Of a DNA stretch of 64,000 nucleotides, positions 10,635 to 21,015 are shown piece after piece; position 1 is the stretch's first letter; the number at the start of each line of letters is the position of its first letter. This DNA comes from Anomaloglossus baeobatrachus (taxonomy: Eukaryota > Chordata > Amphibia > Anura > Aromobatidae). The translations under genes were made by a program, and so were the position numbers. A model generated the notes under the pieces. The model was given only the letters and a program-made list of their open reading frames with translations. It did not search any database and had not been told where the DNA came from. The stretch spans positions 664,327,979 to 664,391,978 of the forward strand of contig NC_134355.1 of the NCBI RefSeq assembly GCF_048569485.1. The letters are read 5' to 3'.

Positions 10635-11225
10635 TCTTCTAAAGGCCGCTTTACACACTGCGATATCGGTACCGATATCGCCATCGTGCGTACCTGCCCC
10701 ATCTGTTGTGCGACATGGGCAAATCGATGCCCGTGTCGCACAACATCACCCGGACCCATCACACTACTTACCTGCCCTGCGACATCGCTGTGACCGGCGA
10801 ACCGCCTCCTTTCTAAGGGGGCGGTTCGTTCAGCGTCACAGCAACGTCACAGCAGCGTCACTGAACCGCCTCCCAATAGAAGCGGAGGGGCGGAGATGAG
10901 TGGGACGAACATCCTGCCCACCTCCTTCCTTCCGCATTGTGGCCAGGAGGCAGGTAAGGAGAGCTTCCTCGTTCCTGTGGTGTCACACGGAGCGATGTGT
11001 GCTGCCGCAGGAAAGAGGAACAACTTCGTTACTGCTGCAGTAACGGTTTTTGAGAATGGACTACCATGTCACCGATGAGCGATTTTGCATGTTTTTCTGA
11101 CGATGCAAAATCGCTCATAGGTGTCACACGCAACGGCATCGCTACAGCGGCCGGATGTGCGTCACAAATTCCGTGACCCCAACGAGATTGCTGTAGCGAT
11201 ATCGTAGCGTGTAAAGCCCCCTTTA
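10635..11225. mobile_element. MITE with GCTTTACAC termini
   Basis: A non-coding GC-rich element of about 590 bp. Its ends are inverted repeats: left 'aaaggccgctttacac', right the complement of 'taaagggggctttacac', followed by 'gcgatatcg' on both sides. It sits inside the BEL/Pao fossil. The exact target duplication is ambiguous (TA or three bases). Confidence 0.7.
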
Positions 11226-11498
11226 GTCTCTCATCTTTTGTTGTTTCTGCAATGGTAGCAGATCATTGTAATCTGGGCTTTCAGCCATAAATTGTCTCAG
11301 CAGTATTCTTCCCTGAATGGTGAAAGGTGCTATAAAACCAAGTGGTTTAAAGATGCTGTTCACGACATAAAACTCCTTATTTGGGGAAAGGTTTATCGCA
11401 GGATGTCACTTGGAATAGGAATGTGTCCTGTTTAATGTCCCATAGTAAACCAAGGCTGCACTACATAGGAAGAACATCAGAACCCATATCGGGGTCCT
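11226..11498 (-). mobile_element. BEL/Pao fossil, block between reverse transcriptase and RNase H
   Basis: The minus-strand translation carries the conserved BEL/Pao passage after the reverse transcriptase, here FYVVNSIFKPLGFIAPFTIQ followed by GRILLRQF. A related LGLLWDI block lies just upstream. The family usually reads NSLFDPLGFLAPVT here. Broken fossil. Confidence 0.8.
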
Positions 11499-11502
11499 TT
11501 AA

Positions 11503-11984
11503 AGGAAACCTGTCACCTACTCACCTGCGGGGTGGTCCAATATGTTCCGGTCCGATGGGCGTCGCTGTTCTGTGGTAGAGCGCCTCTTCTATCTTTGCGA
11601 TTTCCATCCTCCTTCTTGCTTCGTGTGGATGACGCAGCCTATGTCATCCACCCACTGTCCTCTGTTGCGCTCCTGTGCAAGCACACTTTCCTCTGCCCTA
11701 CTGTTGGCAGAACAAAGTGCTGTAGTGGGCAGGCACGGGAAAAGGTCAAAGAACGCTTGCACCTGATCATTACAATACTTAGCTCTGCCGTCAGCAGGGC
11801 AGAGCAAAGTGTGCTTGCGCAGGAGCGCAATGGAGGGCACTGTGGGGATGACGTGAGACGCGTCATCCACACGAAGCAAGATGGAGGATAGGGATTACAA
11901 GGATAGTGGAGGTGCCGGACCCAAGAGCAGTGACACCCAGAATGTATTGGACCACCCCATGGGTGGGTAGGTGATAGGCTTTCT
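11503..11984. mobile_element. piggyBac-type MITE with palindromic core
   Basis: Flanked by TTAA at 11499-11502 and 11985-11988. Ends are AGGAAACCTGTCACCTAC on the left and a near complement on the right. The 482-bp interior is largely an inverted repeat (for example 'cttcgtgtggatgac' and its complement), so both strands show spurious open stretches. The TTAA duplication assigns it to the piggyBac group. Confidence 0.85.
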
Positions 11985-11988
11985 TTAA

Positions 11989-12232
11989 GCTTGTTGCATG
12001 GTCCTCAGTTTGAAATGTCTTCATTACCTGCTGGCTGTTGGAGATGATATTATGACGTCTGAGGTTTCCTGAAGACAGCATTCAATTGCCTCTTCATTTG
12101 ATGGCAAAGACTTGAGCCTATGTAGAAGTTCTTCCCCACAAATTGATGAGAATGAGATCCATAATTTCTCTCACAATCCTGAGCCTGTCTTCTCAGTCCA
12201 TAGAATACATGTACCTTCATCCGGTAATCTAA
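11989..12232 (-). mobile_element. BEL/Pao fossil, reverse transcriptase block (C-terminal part)
   Basis: Minus-strand translation contains YRMKVHVF, YGLRRQAQDCERNYG and HQFVGKNFYIG, the typical BEL/Pao reverse-transcriptase passage. The fossil stops at 12232 where a Harbinger-type MITE begins, and its upstream neighbour lies about 40 kb away at 52195. Confidence 0.8.
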
Positions 12233-12469
12233 TGCCTGCTTTACACGCTTCAATATATCTCACAATCCGTTGTCGGGGTCAAGTTGTAAGTGACGCACAT
12301 CCTGCATCGTTCGTGACGTATTTGCGTGTGACACCTACGTGCAATCAAGATTGAACGAAAATACGGTGATCGCATACACGTCGTTTATTCCTCATACATT
12401 GGACGTTTTGTTGTATGAACCTAGTCAATTGAAACGTGTGACATCCATCATACGATTTTCGTGTCTGAG
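12233..12469. mobile_element. Harbinger-type MITE, left portion
   Basis: Begins TGCCTGCTTTACACG next to TAA (12230-12232). The matching right end (…GTGTAAAGCAGGCT) is at 52194, followed by TAA at 52195-52197. The element itself was only a few hundred bases; its three surviving pieces are 12233-12469, about 14810-14924 and 52110-52194. Confidence 0.75.
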
Positions 12470-14809
12470 GCTATGTGCACAGGTGTGCGCTCTGCACCGC
12501 AGCTTAAAAAAGGTCCGCTTCAGAGCGCAGCTGAAAAGCTGCGTTCTGAAGCGCCTCACGATGTCTGTCATTCACTAATCTCTGTCAGTCCGTCACTATC
12601 TCTGTCCCTCTCTCTCTGTCCATGTCAGTCTATCCCTCTTACCCCCTCTCTCATACTCACCGATCCCCGATCCCCGGCCCGGCTCTGCACGGCATTCACA
12701 CTGCTCCGGCGGCTTTTACTGTTTTGAAAAAGCCGGCCGCCCATCAAACAATCTCGTATTCCCTGCTTTCCCCGCCCACCGGCGCCTATGATTGGTTACA
12801 GTGAGACACGCCCCCACGCTGAGTGACAGGTGTCACACTGCACCCAATCACAGCAGCCGGTGGGCGTGTCTATACTGTGCAGTGAAATAAATAATTAAAT
12901 AATTTAAAAAAACGGCGTGCGGTCCCCCCCAATTTTAAAACCAGCCAGATAAAGCCATACGGCTGAAGGCTGGTATTCTCAGGATGGGGAGCTCCACGTT
13001 ATGGGGAGCCCCCCAGCCTAACAATATCAGCCAACAGCCGCCCAGAATTGCCGCATACATTAGATGCGACAGTTCTGGGACTGTACCCGGCTCTTCCCGA
13101 TTTGCCCTGGTGCGTTGGCAAATCAGGGTAATAAGGAGTTATTGGCAGCCCATAGCTGCCAATAAGTCCTAGATTAATCATGTCAGGCGTCTATGAGACA
13201 CCCTCCATGATTAATCTGTAAATTACAGTAAATAAACACACACGCCCGAAAAAATCCTTTATTAGAAATAAAAAACACAAACATATACCCTGGTTAACCA
13301 CTTTAATACGCCCGAAAAAGCCCTCCATGTCCGGCGGAATCCAGGATGCTCCAGCGTCGCTTCCAGCGCAGCTGCATGGAGGTGACCGGAGCTGCAGCAG
13401 ACACAGCCGCTCCGGTCACCTCCACACAGCTAATGAAGACAGCCGCGTGATCAGCTTAGCTGTCACTGAGGTTACCCGCTGTCACTGGATCCAGCGGTGG
13501 ATGCAGCGGTGGCCGCGGGTAACCTCAGTGACAGCTCAGCTGATTGCGCTACTCACCTCAGTTGCTGCGTGGAGGTGAGAGGAGTGGCGGTGAGTAGCGC
13601 GATCAGCTGAGCTGTCACTGAGGTTACCCGCGGCCACCGCTGCATCCACCGCTGGATCCAGTGACAGCGGGTAACCTCAGTGACAGCTCAGCTGATCGCG
13701 CGGCTGTCTTCAGAAGCTGTGTGGAGGTGACCGGAGCGGCTGTGTCTGCTGCAGCTCCGGTCACCTCCATGCAGCAGCGCTGGAAGCGACGCTGGAGCAT
13801 CCTGGATTCCGCCGGACATGGAGGGCTTTTTGGGGCTGATTAAAGTGGTTAACCAGGGTATATGTTTGTGTTTTTTATTTCTAATAAAGGATTTTTTCGG
13901 GTGTGTGTGTTTATTTACTGTAATTTACAGATTAATCATGGAGGGTGTCTCATAGACGCCTGACATGATTAATCTAGGACTTATTGGCAGCTATGGGCTG
14001 CCAATAACTCCTTATTACCCCGATTTGCCAACGCACCAGGGCAAATCGGGAAGAGCCGGGTACAGTCCCAGAACTGTCGCATCTAATGTATGCGGCAATT
14101 CTGGGCGGCTGCTGACTAATATTGTTAGGCTGGGGGGCTCCCCATAACGTGGAGCTCCCCATCCTGAGAATACCAGCCTTCAGCCGTATAGCTTTATCTG
14201 GCTGGTTTTAAAATTGGGGGGGACTGCACGCCGTTTTTTTTAATTATTTATTTCACTGCACAGTATAGACACGCCCACCGGCTGCTGTGATTGGGTGCAG
14301 TGTGACACCTGTCACTCAGCGTGGGGGCGTGTTTCACTGTAACCAATCATAGGTGCCGGTGGGCGGGGTAAGCAGGGAATACGAGATTGTTTAATGGGCG
14401 GCCGGCTTTTTCAAAACAGTAAAAGCCGCCGGAGCAGTGTGAACGCCGTGCAGTGCCGCGCCGGAGATCGGGGATCGGTGAGTATATGAGAGAGGGCTGC
14501 TCAATTCACTTACTCAGGAGTTTAGCGGTCACCGGTGAGTCCTTCACAGGTGACCGCTAATCAGGGCGCGACACAGACAGAGCCGCAGCATGACCATAAA
14601 GTCGGGTGAGGTTCACCCGAGTTCATTCTGACAGTGCGGCTCTGTCTGTGTCTGCTGTCATCTGCCATTCAGCTCTGCTACATGGCTGTCTGTGTCTGCT
14701 GTCAGCGGACATGTAGCAGAGCTGAATGGCAGATGACATAGTAAAAATGCATCCCTACACATTACACACGCTTGGCAAGTCAATAAATAAAAAAAAAAAA
14801 AAAAAAAGG
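12470..14809. mobile_element. Foldback element with ~1.8-kb near-perfect palindrome
   Basis: Two arms of about 0.9 kb (about 12650-13571 and 13573-14490) are inverted copies of each other around a centre near 13572 (gctactcacc…ggtgagtagc). Each arm carries a CAATC-rich terminal zone and a central run of smaller inverted repeats (ggtaacctcagtgacagct and complements at least four times). The right side ends with smaller inverted repeats and an A-run at about 14786-14807. No transposase gene is visible. It is inserted into the Harbinger-type MITE. Confidence 0.75.
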
Positions 14810-14924
14810 GTGCCCAATGCATACGTCACAGAACACATGATCTAAAGGATCGCACACAAAATTGATCAATTTAACATAGACTACTAACGCACGTGTGACA
14901 GCAAATGAACAACCTACGTGCAAT
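14810..14924. mobile_element. Harbinger-type MITE, middle portion
   Basis: Sequence between the foldback element and the Gypsy 5' LTR. Its last four bases, CAAT at 14921-14924, are repeated at 52110-52113 as the Gypsy target duplication. Confidence 0.6.
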
Positions 14925-15925
14925 TGTGGCACCCCAGGGTTGCCACAGTAACAACAAAAAGGGTTAACTCCCCACACACAACACCAAGACCTCCTGGCCA
15001 GAAGGGGGAGACCAAGCTGCTTCCCTGTATATTCTGGTGGGGGGAGGAAATGGTCAGTAGTTTCAGTTTGTTTGTTTGTGCAGAGAGTGCAGTTCAGTGG
15101 AGCTGCAGCTCGGTTCAGTGCAGAGAACTGAGGAAACAGGATCTCTGCAGGTTGGAAGCTGGCTTTAGCTCACCTCAGGATCCACTGACCAATTCCAGGC
15201 CTAGCTGAGGGCCTGAGGAAAGGAGAAAGCGTACACAGAGGAACATTCCTGGGAGGCAGAGCATTGCTGAGCTCATCCCAGTGGAGCACACAGAACGGAT
15301 GCTGGATCCGAGACTGCAGGTTACATACTGTACAGTTACCACCAGAGAAGTGAAGATTCCAGATCTTTCACCTGTACCACAGACACAGCAACATAGGAGA
15401 GTTCAGAAACATACTAGGAAGGACTCGAGTTGCCTGTCAGGTCGGTACCTAGGAGCAGAGCAGAGCTGGCTGCATAGTTCACACAGCAGCAGGGCCACAG
15501 ACACACAGTGCAGACAAGGAAGCCAAAACGGCCCGGCTAGGTGGGAGAAGCCCTGAACCCCTCACAGACTCCGTGGACAGTACTCTGCTGAATACCATCA
15601 TCAGTAAAGGACAAAGAAACTGCAAAACCGTGAGTCTGCCTGTTTATTGTGCTCGTGTCCTGCACTCCCCCCATAGACTAACACACTGCCCCGGGGAAAA
15701 GGCTCTACCCGTGGGGAGCCGTCCCATCTCAAGCTGCCTTCCATCACCCCGGAGGTTCTGCAGCAGCGGTGGTCATCTCTGATCACATTCCACGGGTGGC
15801 GTCACGAACATAACCCCCCTTTTTATTGTGGAACCTGGGATCACAGACCGGGTCACGCCACCGTGATACCCACAGAAGTGACCTCGTGGTCCGGATCTGA
15901 GTACCCTTGGTCCCCGGGTGACACA
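14925..15925 (+). repeat. Gypsy 5' LTR
   Basis: 1001 bp, TGTGGCACC…GGTGACACA. A copy of the primer-binding motif (TGGCGTCACGAACA) lies inside it at 15797-15810. Its partner is 51108-52109. Confidence 0.93.
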
Positions 15926-16287
15926 ACTTTGGCGTCACGAACAGGATGCGGACTGGACCCGGCTACAACCCGGGTGACGTGCGCCTGTAAAAACTTATTG
16001 CATCGCATAAAAGACTTGCACTGTGAATTGTTGCAACAAAGAACGGACTTTAAACTTTGCAAAGATACCTGGAAAAATCCAAAAACATCATTGGTAAAAT
16101 TTTCCAGGCGCCATCTTTAATCGCGCCATTAGCTGCTACGCGCGGGAGAACAGCGCGCCTAAACTAAGACTCCGCCCACCGCTTGCAGAGGAGGTGGGCT
16201 CGGTGCTGCGACCCGAACGAAAACGCAGAAAAGTGTCCCAGGCTTGCTGTCAAGAAGACTGGTGAAATTAACTAAGGGGGCGCAAAG
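15926..16287 (+). other. Gypsy leader with primer-binding site
   Basis: TGGCGTCACGAACA at 15930-15943 directly follows the LTR and is the likely tRNA primer site; the tRNA was not identified. The rest is untranslated leader up to the gag start at 16288. Confidence 0.65.
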
Positions 16288-17283
16288 ATGTCGCAGCAGG
16301 GAGACGCTGTTGTACCCGGCGGTGCAGCGGCACCTATCATGCCGTTCCTGATGCCGTACACCCCGGGTGCAGTGTGGCTGCCGCAGTACTCAGGTGAGCC
16401 CAAAACACTTAATGACTTTATCGGAAAGCTAAAAATCTACTACAGCATGTACCCCCTGACAGAAGCCCAGCGTGTTGGTATGCTTATGGGACAGTTAACT
16501 GGCAATGCCCAGAGGGAGGCTACATCCTGGTCGGACGATGCAAAGGACACTGTAGAGCATATAATAACTGGACTAAAAGCAGCTTTTGAATCCACTGCTG
16601 GCAGCCGGGCTAAAATGAGGTTCTTTGGATGCAAGCAAAAACCTAGAGAGAGCGCAAGAGACTTTGCCTTAAACTTGCAGGAGGCGCTCAGAGCACTTAA
16701 ATTAGCAGAACCTGCCTTAGCCCCTGGAGCTGATAAGCTGCTGATAGACCAATTCCTGGATGGACTCTCATCCCCTTCCCACCGGGGACAACTGAGCATG
16801 ATGGTGATCCAGGATCCAGGACTAACATTTGCCCACCTAAAGGATAGAGCCATCCGCCTCCAGCAGGTGGAGGAGCCGCAGGATATAGACTCTGTTCAAC
16901 ACCTTACAGTGGCACCCCAGCAACCAGTAGTGCCGGTGACATCGGCCATGTCAGCGGCTGCTGCTAACCACCTGGAGCCGATCACTAATGAGGCTCTACA
17001 TCAAAGGCTTGATGCCCTGACAGACACTGTTGCTTCCATGGCTAGAATCGTCCAGGAGCTGCGTGGATCCAAGTCTGCACCCAAGATTGAGCTGGCGACC
17101 AGCAAGGAGGATGTCCCATGGATGAGGCCTAGGAGATACCAAGCGACGAGAGGACGACCCAGCGACCGCTACCAGCCGGATGGACAGCCCATTTGCCGCC
17201 GTTGCAATGAGCCAGGTCACTTTGCCCGTGAATGTGCTTTAAATGGGGATCCCCTGGGGAGGCGGGCCGCTCCTCAGGAATGA
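16288..17283 (+). CDS. Gypsy gag (fossil)
   Basis: Structural polyprotein of the Gypsy element, 331 codons. It has the PNMA/Gypsy-type capsid layout: a WLPQYSGEPKTLNDFIGKL opening, a helical capsid core, then a basic arginine-rich stretch. A single CCHC zinc knuckle (CRRCNEPGHFAREC) at about residues 304-317 would bind the RNA genome. The protease reading begins just before gag ends, the usual Gypsy overlap. Confidence 0.9.
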   Translation: MSQQGDAVVPGGAAAPIMPFLMPYTPGAVWLPQYSGEPKTLNDFIGKLKIYYSMYPLTEAQRVGMLMGQLTGNAQREATSWSDDAKDTVEHIITGLKAAFESTAGSRAKMRFFGCKQKPRESARDFALNLQEALRALKLAEPALAPGADKLLIDQFLDGLSSPSHRGQLSMMVIQDPGLTFAHLKDRAIRLQQVEEPQDIDSVQHLTVAPQQPVVPVTSAMSAAAANHLEPITNEALHQRLDALTDTVASMARIVQELRGSKSAPKIELATSKEDVPWMRPRRYQATRGRPSDRYQPDGQPICRRCNEPGHFARECALNGDPLGRRAAPQE

Positions 17284-18360
17284 ACTCTCAAGGTCCTTCA
17301 CCCTGGCACGACAAGTATGTGGGGGGACGTCCAGTCATCCCCATCGTGCTGGATGGCATTCCGCTCAACGCCTTGCTGGACACTGGTTCCCAAATAACAT
17401 CAATTCCGCATGTCCTTTATAAGAGGCTGGGCTGATTCAGACGTTAGCAGTGGTCCATCTAATGTTGCATTGAATATATGGGCTAGCAATGGTGAATTAG
17501 TACCCCAGGTTGGTTTCAGAGAAATGACCATTAAGATTGGGAGAGTAGAATTGCAGAATCAGGGTATTATCATTGTTGATGTTGACCGACGAGAACGTGA
17601 ACCAACTATGCTGCTAGGAATGAATTTAATTGAAAATTGTTTTGCAGAGGTAATTACTGTCTTGCAGCAGATCGTCGAGACTGCCAAACCTGGGCAACAG
17701 AGACTCCTGGAGAAGGAAATTAAAGCCTTGATGCTGAAGCAGCAGGTAGAAATGTCAGGAGGTGAAATTGGCAGTGCAAGGGTAAGAGACCCAATACCTA
17801 TTGTAATTCCTCCCAAAACTGAAATGCTGGTCTGGTGTAGAGCTGCAATAGGCATCAGAGGGCGAGACTATCAGGCCCTGGTAGAACCCGTGTACTCAGA
17901 CAGTAGGCCCACTGTACTGACGGCCAGAGGAATAGTTGAGGTACACAGGGGGAGAGTGCCAATACGCCTTCTAAATTGTGGGGAAGATGAGGTCACCCTA
18001 CCTAAGTATGCTACCATGGCTAAGCTATATACGGTTGATAACAACGCCATCACCACCGTTGAGCCCTTGAAGCCGTCAAATCAGGCGGGGGACAATGGCT
18101 CAGAGGGAAAGCTGGAGGATTGGTGCCAAAAGCTACATGTAGGTACCGATTCTACACCCTCCCATCAAAAGCATGGAGTATACAGGGTAGTGAATGAATA
18201 TGAACAAATATTCAGCAAACACCCATTAGACTTTGGGCAGATCAAAGGGGTGGAGCACACTATACCCACAGGTAACCATCCACCCATAAAGGAGAGGTAT
18301 AGACCAGTACCACCGGCTCACTACCAATGCGCCAAAGACATGCTCAAAGGAATGAAAGAG
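17232..18360 (+). pseudogene. Gypsy protease and start of reverse transcriptase (fossil)
   Basis: Contains the retropepsin motif LLDTGSQITSIP (DTG active site) and a later LLGMNLI block that closes the protease fold. It then continues to the start of the reverse transcriptase region (HTIPTGNHPPIKERYRPVPP). It ends where the endogenous retrovirus is inserted (AAGAG duplication at 18356-18360 and 28213-28217). Broken fossil. Confidence 0.85.
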
Positions 18361-19127
18361 TGTAAAATAGTGAGTTTATGTAGATTTGATTCATAAACTT
18401 GATTACATCCATTCATATAATGTATGTATTTTGCCCCATCGCCTTTAAGGATGTCTGTGAGTTGAAAATGCTAACCAAGAGTTTGACATTGTAGAACCAA
18501 AGCCATCTGCTATTGTTTGTCAAAGCTTTCAGCATATGCTATATTCTGTTTGGAATTTGGGCTAAGAACTGAAATTAGCTATGAGAATCTTCTTTCTGTT
18601 ACACTAGGGTCAAAGTTCAGCGAGCTTCAAAAGAGTTATATATATGTTGAAGTAGGTTTAGTTACAAGTCTCTACTGCGCAAGTACACTTATTTCGCGGG
18701 AAAACGAACCACGTGATATGACATAATGCTGGACTAAAATAAGGATAGTTACTTCTTGTAATACCATGTAAAGAGATAAGGACAATCAGGAGGTGGGGTT
18801 TGGATTATAAAAGCAGGCCACACTTCAAAAGGTCGGGAGAAGAAGGAGAGGAGGGAGTAGAAGGACGGACTCACCAAACTCGACCAGATGATCCACAGAG
18901 AGAGACGGCTTACACATATCACAGCGATGTAAGATAAACAATCTGTTATTTTCCTCTCTACTTATCTGTCTATCCATCTATTAACTCAAGCCAAGACAGT
19001 AACTTTTCTGTAATGACTGTAACTTCAATTTTTATCTGAATAAATCCATAATATGTTTTTGGACCTATTTCGCTCCAATCATTTATATACTGGCTTTGCA
19101 TTTGTCACTTCAAACCGTTTTTTAACA
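18361..19127 (+). repeat. Retroviral 5' LTR
   Basis: 767 bp, TGTAAAATAG…TTTTAACA. TATAAAAG at 18806-18813 is the likely promoter TATA box and AATAAA at 19039-19044 the likely polyadenylation signal. Confidence 0.93.
18806..18813 (+). promoter_or_regulatory. TATA box of retroviral LTR
   Basis: TATAAAAG, about 230 bp before the AATAAA in the same LTR. It is conserved in the 3' LTR at 27896-27903. Confidence 0.6.
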
Positions 19128-19463
19128 TATTTGGCGAGCATCAGCCTGAATGATTGAGAGGCACAGCTGTTTTCTGTGCGTGGTGATTTTTTTTTTTTCT
19201 TTCACGCTGCCTTTTGCTGGAAGACTTTTTTCTCACGTCATTCCCTGCCCTTTGTCCGAGAAGGGGGGTCAGTGCAGTAAAACTCTCTGTCCAAGCTGCA
19301 GGCAAACGACGTTACACTGTGTCTATATCACGAACCTTGGTGAGGTTTAACGTGACAAGCTGCACGGAGGTCGTATGTGTCAAAGCCTTGACGGACATCT
19401 GAGGACCATCCATCCATAGACGATTGGAGCCATTCCAGGACAAGCATCACATATTGGTGAGAT
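19128..19463 (+). other. Retroviral leader with primer-binding site
   Basis: Starts TATTTGGCGAGCATCAGCC directly after the LTR; TTGGCGAGCATCAGCC is the probable primer-binding site (tRNA not identified). No conserved small gene is evident. It would carry the packaging signal and the splice donor for env, which I did not pin down. Confidence 0.5.
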
Positions 19464-21003
19464 ATGGATTTCATTCATCATTATTCTAGTAACAGTCATG
19501 TAGAGTATACATTTGACCAGAAGCACACTGACGCACAGTTATGGTCAAATTTGTACCGGCAATGTGAACTTGAGAATACTAAGTTAGATAAGAAGTTTTT
19601 TACTGTTAAACGGTTACAGAAAAAGATACAGAATGTATTGGGTATGGTATACACTTACAACTCCATGGTGGGTGGGGCACAGCCATATGCACACACCATT
19701 TGCATGGTGACTGATTCACCCATTACAACAGACACACCCAATACAACAGATTCACACATCACAGATGCAGAAACAACAGATTGTCCAAATTGTTCGATAT
19801 TAGCAGAACATATCGAACATCTGGAGGATCAGTTGGAAACAAGAGCAGATTTAATATCAAAATTACGGAAAGATATTAAATATGTATCTGTTAATACGAG
19901 ACAGAACAAGACAGATGCTTCCCAGTCACCTGCCTCAGGTTCAGACATACCGGACGGGCTGAATACGGCCGAGGACGAGAGTCTGAATGAGGGGGAACTT
20001 CGGAAAAAGAAGTTACATGATAAGGCCGCCCGTCTTAACATTAAAATCCATGACCAATTAATGAAAATCATTAAAGACATACCCAAATATGATGATAAAA
20101 TGGACGCCTTCCATAATGCGGACATTTTTGAGTCACATTCCGATAAATATAATCTAACGAATGAACAGAGAAACAAGATTTTCAGGGTATGGCTTCCCTC
20201 CCACATGGCAAAAAGGTTACAAGCAACACCTAGGACAGACGAACACAATGACCTGATCCATGACACAAAGGAAGATAGGCTGAGACAGTTAATTCTCTTT
20301 ACCACAGGAGAGTCTACCCCAACAGTCGAATTGTTAGAAAACCTTAAAACACACATACAGGAGGATCCATTTGTCTTTTTAGTGAAATTCGAACAGGCCT
20401 ATAGAATGGTACTGGAAATCGGACCTGATCAAGAACCGACTTCCATGGTCAAGGCCTTTGTTAAAAAGTTTAAATATTTGGACCCTGCTTCATTCGAAAT
20501 AGCTTCTAGGATGGAAAGTCTACAAGAGGCCACGTCATTTATTGATAGAATACGTAGACGAATGAAGCAAAGTCAGGTAAAGTCAAAAATAGCCATGATA
20601 GAAGGGAACACTGACACATTAGTATCCCAGGAAAAACAGATCAAAAACAAAAAACCGGTGTTGAATTCTAAAAACAAGAATTCAGGGGGGGGGTAACAGA
20701 AAGAGCAATATCCACTGCTTTTTCTGCAGCCTACCCGGACATCTGAAGTGGGAATGCAAGAAATTCCTGAGGGCGGGAGCTGAGGAAAGGCTGGGTAAAG
20801 AAAATGGACTGATGCCAAACACATCCAGTGCACCTCCCCCATCTTCAGCACCTCCACCTTCATATGCACCCACTCATACTGACAACAGAAATAACCAATC
20901 ACCATATGCACCACTTACCAGACAAATAAGGGAAATGACCATACAGGGATTGGATGGAAGGGGCAAGACACCTGCTGCTCTTCTCCCTTCTCCATCCTCC
21001 TGA
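19464..21003 (+). pseudogene. Retroviral gag (fossil)
   Basis: Gag region of the endogenous retrovirus. The N-terminal two thirds (from 19464) is a helical, charged protein with a likely coiled coil around residues 110-135 (HIEHLEDQLETRADLISKLR) and a capsid-like C-terminal half. A CCHC zinc knuckle (CFFCSLPGHLKWEC) follows at about 20719-20760, then a proline-rich tail with repeated SSAPPPS units. The region ends at a UGA codon directly followed by CUAG, and pol continues beyond it (see findings). It looks nearly whole, with about one break. Confidence 0.85.
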
Positions 21004-21015
21004 CTAGCAAAGCCG

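Noticed and set aside
11532-11891. Overlapping open stretches on both strands of about 70-120 codons
   Set aside because: They mirror each other because the piggyBac-type MITE is palindromic; no protein homology.
12984-14162. Matching 60-62 codon open stretches on opposite strands
   Set aside because: They are the two arms of the foldback palindrome, not genes.
18517-18726. Identical 69-codon open stretch in both retroviral LTRs (also 27607-27816)
   Set aside because: It is duplicated only because the LTRs are; it spans LTR regulatory sequence and shows no domain or start context that supports a gene.
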